Source of the DNA: Epiperipatus broadwayi
Taxonomy: Eukaryota; Onychophora; Udeonychophora; Euonychophora; Peripatidae
Direction: 5' to 3'
Length of the DNA stretch: 64,000 bases
Assembly: GCA_028023455.1 (NCBI GenBank)
Contig: JAQFVV010012422.1
Span: forward strand, 10,513,337-10,577,336
Shown: positions 59,276 to 64,000 of the stretch, in pieces
Position numbering within the stretch: position 1 is the stretch's first letter
How the letters are laid out: the number at the start of each line of letters is the position of its first letter
Program-made: the position numbers and the translations under genes
The notes under the pieces: model-generated
The model's database searches: none
The model's input: only the letters and a program-made list of their open reading frames with translations
Told to the model about the DNA's origin: nothing

Positions 59276-60062
59276 TTATTGCAACTCAATATTGGATTAA
59301 TCTTCAGTGAATCTCTTATTGCATCTCAATATTGGGGTTAATCTTGAGTGAACCTCTTATTGCAACTAAATATTGGGTTAATCTTCAGTGAATCTCTTAT
59401 TGCAACTCAATATTGGGTTAATCTTCAGTGAATCTCTTATTGCAACTCAATATTGAGTTAATCTTCAGTGAATCTCTTATTGCAACTCAATATTGGATTA
59501 ATCTTCAGAGAATCTCTTATTGCACCTCAATATTGGGTTAATCTTGAGTGAACCTCTTATTGCAACTAAATATGGGGTTAATCTTCAGTGAATCTCTTAT
59601 TGCAACTCAATATTGGGTTAATCTTCAGTGAATCTCTTATTGCATCTCAATATTAGATTAATCTTCAGTGAATCTCTTATTGCATCTCAATATTGGGTTA
59701 ATCTTTAGTGAATCTCTTCTTGCAACTCAATATTGGGTTAATCTTTAGTGAATCTTTTATTGCAATTTAATATTGAGTTAATCTTCACTCAATATTGGGT
59801 TAATCTTCAGTGAATTTCTTATTGCAACTCAATATTGGGTTAATCTTCAGTGAATCTCTTATTTCAACTCAATATTGAGTTAATCTTCAGTGAATTTCTT
59901 ATTGCATCTCAATATTAAATTAATCTTCAGTGAATCTCTTATTGCATCTCAATATTGGGTTAATCTTTAGTGAATCTCTTATTGCAACTCAATATTGAGT
60001 TAATCTTCCGTGAATTTCTTATTTCAACTCAGTATTGGGTTAATCTTCAGTGAATCTCTTGA
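59276..60062. repeat. 40-bp minisatellite, about 20 units
   Basis: The unit is TTGCAACTCAATATTGGGTT followed by AATCTTCAGTGAATCTCTTA. Variants (CATCTC, TTGGATT, TTGAGTG/AACCTC) recur in blocks: a TTGAGTGAACCTC unit at about 59342 and 59543 (five units apart), and a pair ATTAGATTA / TTTAGTG at about 59650 and 59912, showing segmental amplification. One junction near 59785 has a shortened unit. The period is not a multiple of 3 and no frame stays open. Confidence 0.93.
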
Positions 60063-60289
60063 TTAGTTGATGTGTTGCATTGATAAATAAAATTAAAAGT
60101 TGAATTAACTAATAACCGATGAAGGTTTAGCAGCATTGACAACTTTTTATATTTTATTCTTTATAGTTCTTCAATCTTTTATAAAAGTTAAAACATACCA
60201 AGAACAATATATAATTTTTTTATGTAATCGTATGTTTCCAAGAGCAATTTTTTTTATCTTACCCTGGAATTATCTATTGTAAGTTTGAG

Positions 60290-60360
60290 TAATCAATGAA
60301 AACCAAATGATAGATGTCAGCAAAAGCCAGAAATTAGTCTGGAGATATTATAATATTCAT
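60290..60360 (+). repeat. Family A remnant
   Basis: AGTAATCAATGAAAACC and GCCAGAAATTAGTCTGG with GATATT are eroded family A blocks. Similar traces lie at 62510-62550 and 62870-62960. Confidence 0.5.
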
Positions 60361-60822
60361 TGATCAGTGAAACTTATGGCAGATAGCTGAAAATTAAGAT
60401 GAAGAAAACTTCTACTGATACAATTTAGAAAATATTCTTTAGGTTTTAAATCAAGCACCTGATGATTTAGATAACCTTATGGCTTTATTTTCTTTTTTGA
60501 TGTGCCCTTATTTATTGAGCAATAAATGAGTTTTGAGTTATTTTTTATCTTCATGGTAAAATTGAAACAAAGCTGCAATGACTCTCACATTGTGGTCAGC
60601 TGATTGGCCAACATTCCTATTGTGCTATAGAATCAGGAAAGACTTCTGATTTACAGTAGAATTTTTAAACCTATTTTATTGTAGTCTTATTCTGAAAATT
60701 TTTATGTTTGTCATTATTTCTAATTCTGCATCAGTTTTTACATATTACATCTTTTATCACATGATTTGCTTCTACTTAATTTTATTGATAAAATAATACA
60801 GATTTTAAACTTCTCCCTCGAT

Positions 60823-61012
60823 AATTTAATATACAAATTAACAAAGCGTATGCAACACTTGAAAGAGAAGCTATACCGATTCCCAAAATTGTTATGTGCT
60901 AAGTGCTTTCGAGGGCCTCGAAAGCACTTAGCGCATAACAATTTTTGGAATCGGCATAGCTTCTCTTTCAAGTGTTGCATACGCTTTGTTAATTTGTATA
61001 TTAATTTTATTG
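60823..61012. repeat. Near-perfect 95-bp-arm hairpin
   Basis: The arms meet at GAGGGCCTC (60911-60919). Outward, both contain CGAAAGCACTTAGC, CATAACAATTTT, GAATCGG, ATAGCTTCTCTTTCAAGTG and TTGCATACGCTTTGTTAATT. Only a handful of differences exist between the arms, so the palindrome is young or maintained. The two overlapping open frames (MQHLKEKL in both directions) are mirror shadows. Confidence 0.88.
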
Positions 61013-61269
61013 ACTAAAAAAAATGTCTGTGAGTGATATTGATAGAATCATAAACGACCAGTAAAAATTAAATCAGTTTAATTATGCCACCATTTTTAAC
61101 CATTATTAATTCTGGTCCACATCGCGTTTCCACATTCCTTTAGAAAATGACTTATTCCAAATATTTTCAAAGTCTTTTAAAAAAATTTTAAAATTTAATA
61201 ATCTTTCTATTGAATAAATATATTTTGCAGGTAGATTTTTTTTTAAAAAAGTGAACAGATTTATATTTA

Positions 61270-61965
61270 TTATAATGCCTTATTTACAATGCACTATCCT
61301 TTCCAATTTACTTAAATAAGAGATATATCAATGCTAAAAGGACTAAAATAGATTCAATGGATTGTTTCAGAAAAGTAAAATAAAGATTGATAATCAGGAA
61401 TTAGAAAAAGTTAATAACTACAAATACTTTGGTTAGATTATTAATAGATGGAAACATCATGAATGAAATTAATCATAGAATTAAATTTGAATGGAGTACT
61501 TTTGGTAGAAATGATATTAAAAGGAATTATGTCTATATGTTGGAATGGAAGATTTTTAATAGATGTGTTTTATCAGTTCTTACATCTGGACCTGAGACTT
61601 GGATACTTAACAGAAGATCAATACAGAGGCATGAGACTTCTCAACACAATATGGATAAATGTATGTTAGGAATAATGAGAAGAGACTATTGAGTGAGAGA
61701 ATGAAAAAGTTTTATTGACATCTCATTAAAAAATTAGGAAACTGAAATGGATCTGGCTTGAACATATTGCTAGAAGAGATGATTATACATGGATGGTTGA
61801 AGTTTTAAACTGGACCCCAAGAGATGGTAAAAGACCTTTAAAAAGGCCACGTGAAAGAAGAAGTTTGCAGGTGCATTGTGAACAACAAAAGTTAGGAATC
61901 AGAGAAACTGGGATGAAACTTGGAAAGAACTTCATCCTTCAGTTAAATGATCACTGTTGAAAATG
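61270..61965 (+). pseudogene. RTE-like LINE, C-terminal RT fragment
   Basis: NEINHRIKFEWSTFGR, LSVLTSGPETWILNRRSIQR and HNMDKCMLGIMRRDY in the frame 61429-61692, followed in other frames by remnants of the W-A-G-H linker and ETWKELHPSVK, match the RTE-type endonuclease-reverse transcriptase tail (I-x-x-R-I-x-x-x-W-x-x-F-G, V-L-x-x-L-x-x-G-x-E-T-W, M-x-R-x-M-L-G-I). Less decayed than its relative at 30390. Confidence 0.85.
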
Positions 61966-63143
61966 ATAATAATGATCTTAAATTTTGAATTATACTTAAT
62001 TGAGCAACTATCATGTACTAACCAATATTGGTAGCTATTTAAATTGACATTTGCAGCTGCCTGATAGATTTCTGAATTTACTCCCTCCCTGAACCTCCAA
62101 ACTGTACTTGAAGAGCTAATGTACTATTTGTTGTAGTGTAATAAATTTATGAATATTAGAGATGTTTAATTACACTAATAAAACAAAACTAGGCTGAGTG
62201 TTTATTATATATGTCGTGTTGTCCAATGGATCTGAAAAGTTTTATCTTCCTACGATTTTCGTACATGATACTTAACTTGTGTGGTGATATTAATGTTGAA
62301 TAAATAGCTACAATAAAGTTTTACTCAGAACAGTTAATGTAATACACATTATCATATGAACATGCAAAAGGCATTAGGAATGTATTTATGTACAATAAAG
62401 AGTGCCATTGTATATTAATATCAAACATAGAGAGTGCTTTAATAAATATTTCTGAAGTAATTCAAGTACTCTGCTCTTTGGCTACTTTTTGTGAGCTTAG
62501 TGCTGTTAAATCCACATCCCCATATTAGTTTCTAGTTTTTGGCTCTTGAGAGAGAAGATTTTAGATTTAAAATTAAAATTAACATATTTATTCCTTTTAT
62601 AGTCATCTTTGATTCTTTTTTTACCAACAAACTCATATTTTGAAATTAAGACTGAGGTTTTGAGCACAAAACATGCTTGTATTAGATCTGACTATATATT
62701 TAAATAACTTCAATTATATCTTAGCTTTAGGCTCTTTCATCCAATGGCTAGAATGCTTTTTACCAACAAAAGATCATGTGACTTTATCTGCTTACACTTA
62801 ATATATGTTTTAAAAAGCAGTTCACTTTATGCTATTCCAAGTTCATCTACTGTAAGATGAAGTGCATTAGCTAAAAGCCATAAACCAGAGAAACTAGTCT
62901 GATGATGTATAATGGCACTACTATCTAGGGTACATCAATTATTCAAGCTTACACTAGATGGCTCTGGGATAGAATGAAGTTAACTGCTTCTAAAAGCATA
63001 AGCTAAAAATAACTTAAGAAAATGACCTTTTGTTAAGTATATAATAAATTATATATTATTATTTTTAATAATCTAATTATAATGGTAATTTTTCGTTATT
63101 GCAATGAATAAATAATGCTTAAAATAACTTTTTAAAATTATAG
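61966..63143. other. Laminin intron with family A traces
   Basis: Only eroded family A blocks (ATATTAGTTTCTAGTTTTTGG at 62523, GAGAAACTAGTCTGATGATG at 62887) were recognised before the acceptor of the last exon. Confidence 0.45.
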
Positions 63144-63297
63144 GAAAAACCATAATTCTGATGTGATGTTTAATGGTGATGGATTTTTGCAAATTGTACC
63201 TTCACACTTAACCTATTTTAATCCCTTATCAGTTGAAATTAATTTTTCAACCATTCAAAAAAATGTTATAATTCTGTATGCTCATTGTGTCGACAAG
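63144..63297 (+). CDS. Laminin alpha exon (start of LG2), last in window
   Basis: The acceptor AATTATAG completes the split Arg codon, followed by KNHNSDVMFNGDGFLQIVPS, and the exon ends NVIILYAHCVDK before GTTGGT. F-x-G-x-G-F/Y-x-x-I/V at the start, then S-V-E-I-N-F-x-T and the strand VIILYA, is the usual beginning of an LG module, here LG2. It has 52 codons including the split one, with exit phase 0. The next exon is not in the last 700 bp of the window. Confidence 0.9.
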
Positions 63298-63404
63298 GTT
63301 GGTTTAATGCTTTTATGTTTATCATAATCACAACTGTAAACTTTATATATTTTCATAATTTTATATGAATATATTTATTAATTGCAAAAACAAATCATAA
63401 AAAT

Positions 63405-63715
63405 AAAATAACTTTATGTTTATTAGACAGTCACTTTTTTACATTGCTTTTATTTATAATGCTTCTGAATTATCAATGCATTTTATTGTTATTATTTCTT
63501 CTTACAGTTCAATTGTCTAGCTATCTTCTTCAGTGTTTTTATCTGCCTTTACCATTTCACCTTATAGTTTTCACTAGTTTTTGTTTTTTCTTTTAACTAG
63601 TAAAATTTTAACTACTAGATAAAAGATGGACGAAAGCTCTGAAGAAGGTTACTGGATTGTTGAAACTATAAGAAATAATGACAATAAAATGTTAATTTAA
63701 AAATGCAAGAAACAA
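63405..63715 (+). repeat. Family C foldback
   Basis: The left half (TTTATTGTTATTATTTCTT, GTCTAGCTATCTTCTTCAG) pairs with the right half (CTGAAGAAGGTTACTGGATT, GTTGAAACTATAAGAAATAA, GACAATAAAATGTTAA). CTGAAGA..GAAAC is present on the plus strand without visible stem I. Confidence 0.65.
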
Positions 63716-64000
63716 TATTATATCTTAATTAAGTAAAATGTTAATAGAGGTCAGTTGAGGACTCTCATTTATAATTATTGTAAAATATAGTTCTATAATC
63801 TATTAATTATGTATTGATTACATTGTTTGATTAGAATGACTAGTCAATTTTTTATTCAAGTAAAACTAAAAGAGGTGCCTATGATTCATACCCAGGAGAC
63901 AAAATAAACTCTTAAAAAAACTGTACCATATAATGTCATTTTAATGTATGATTATAAACTCATAACTATTTGGTGTTCATTGTTTATGGAAAGATTATTG

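Larger units (their letters stand above)
5524..63297 (+). other. Laminin alpha chain gene, interior part (9 exons)
   Basis: This entry gives the extent of the host gene inside the window. Exons are 5524-5638, 12030-12345, 24422-24703, 37839-37990, 38095-38244, 52555-52679, 55311-55437, 58165-58289 and 63144-63297. Exit phases run 0,1,1,0,0,2,0,2,0 and each next exon starts in the matching phase, so no exon is missing between them. The product is a coiled-coil stretch followed by laminin G domain 1 and the start of LG2. That order is known only in laminin alpha chains, the secreted basement-membrane subunits whose coiled coil joins beta and gamma chains and whose LG domains bind integrins and dystroglycan. 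The 5' and 3' parts of the gene lie outside. Which alpha paralogue this is cannot be told from the slice. Confidence 0.88.

Noticed and set aside
59276-60062. CRISPR-like array
   Set aside because: The units are contiguous 40-bp repeats without unique spacers, in an animal intron.
60738-61017. Open frames of about 80 residues in both directions
   Set aside because: Mirror shadows of the 60823-61012 hairpin.

Overview
The window is AT-rich animal nuclear DNA. Its backbone is one plus-strand gene for a laminin alpha chain, and only an interior slice of that gene is present. Nine exons (5524-5638 to 63144-63297) were found by eye. All have AG acceptors and GT donors, and their codon phases join without a break into about 515 residues: the end of the laminin coiled coil (domains II/I), the whole of LG1 and the start of LG2. 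The N-terminal part and LG2-LG5 lie outside. Introns of 0.1-14 kb, the very high AT content and the retroelement types point to an invertebrate with a repeat-rich genome. I cannot name the phylum.

Nearly everything else is intron filled with decayed transposable elements. Penelope-like elements (PLEs) with reverse transcriptase and GIY-YIG endonuclease lie at 2.9-3.8, 9.6-11.3, 15.2-16.8, 33.6-34.6 and 45.1-46.6 kb. Non-LTR (LINE) pieces lie at 0.9-1.75, 28.5-30.2, 30.4-31.1, 31.6-33.2, 34.7-35.5, 36.9-37.5, 41.0-42.3 (minus), 52.8-53.4, 55.6-56.0 and 61.3-62.0 kb. LTR-element remains are a solo LTR at 12.9-14.55 kb and a 3.5 kb palindrome of two LTRs joined tail to tail at a tRNA-Lys-type primer binding site (46605-50100). 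A 40-bp minisatellite fills 59276-60062.

The most interesting content is a set of short non-coding foldback elements carrying hammerhead-ribozyme cores (CTGANGA, stem II, GAAA, very short stem III, then a UC or UA cleavage site). They sit in many introns. Several are flanked by 12-15 bp target-site duplications, one (7166-7462) by a perfect 15-bp duplication and one (37559-37782) by a perfect 13-bp duplication 44 bp upstream of a laminin exon. One copy (42284-42960) is a tandem dimer of a 447-bp unit with a ribozyme in each unit. The best-folded ribozyme (43843-43901) lies in a different, fully palindromic family. The architecture matches what is known of PLE terminal repeats and retrozymes. 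I interpret them as non-autonomous, ribozyme-bearing relatives of the local PLEs.

No CRISPR array, rRNA, intact tRNA gene, bacterial operon or second host gene was recognised.
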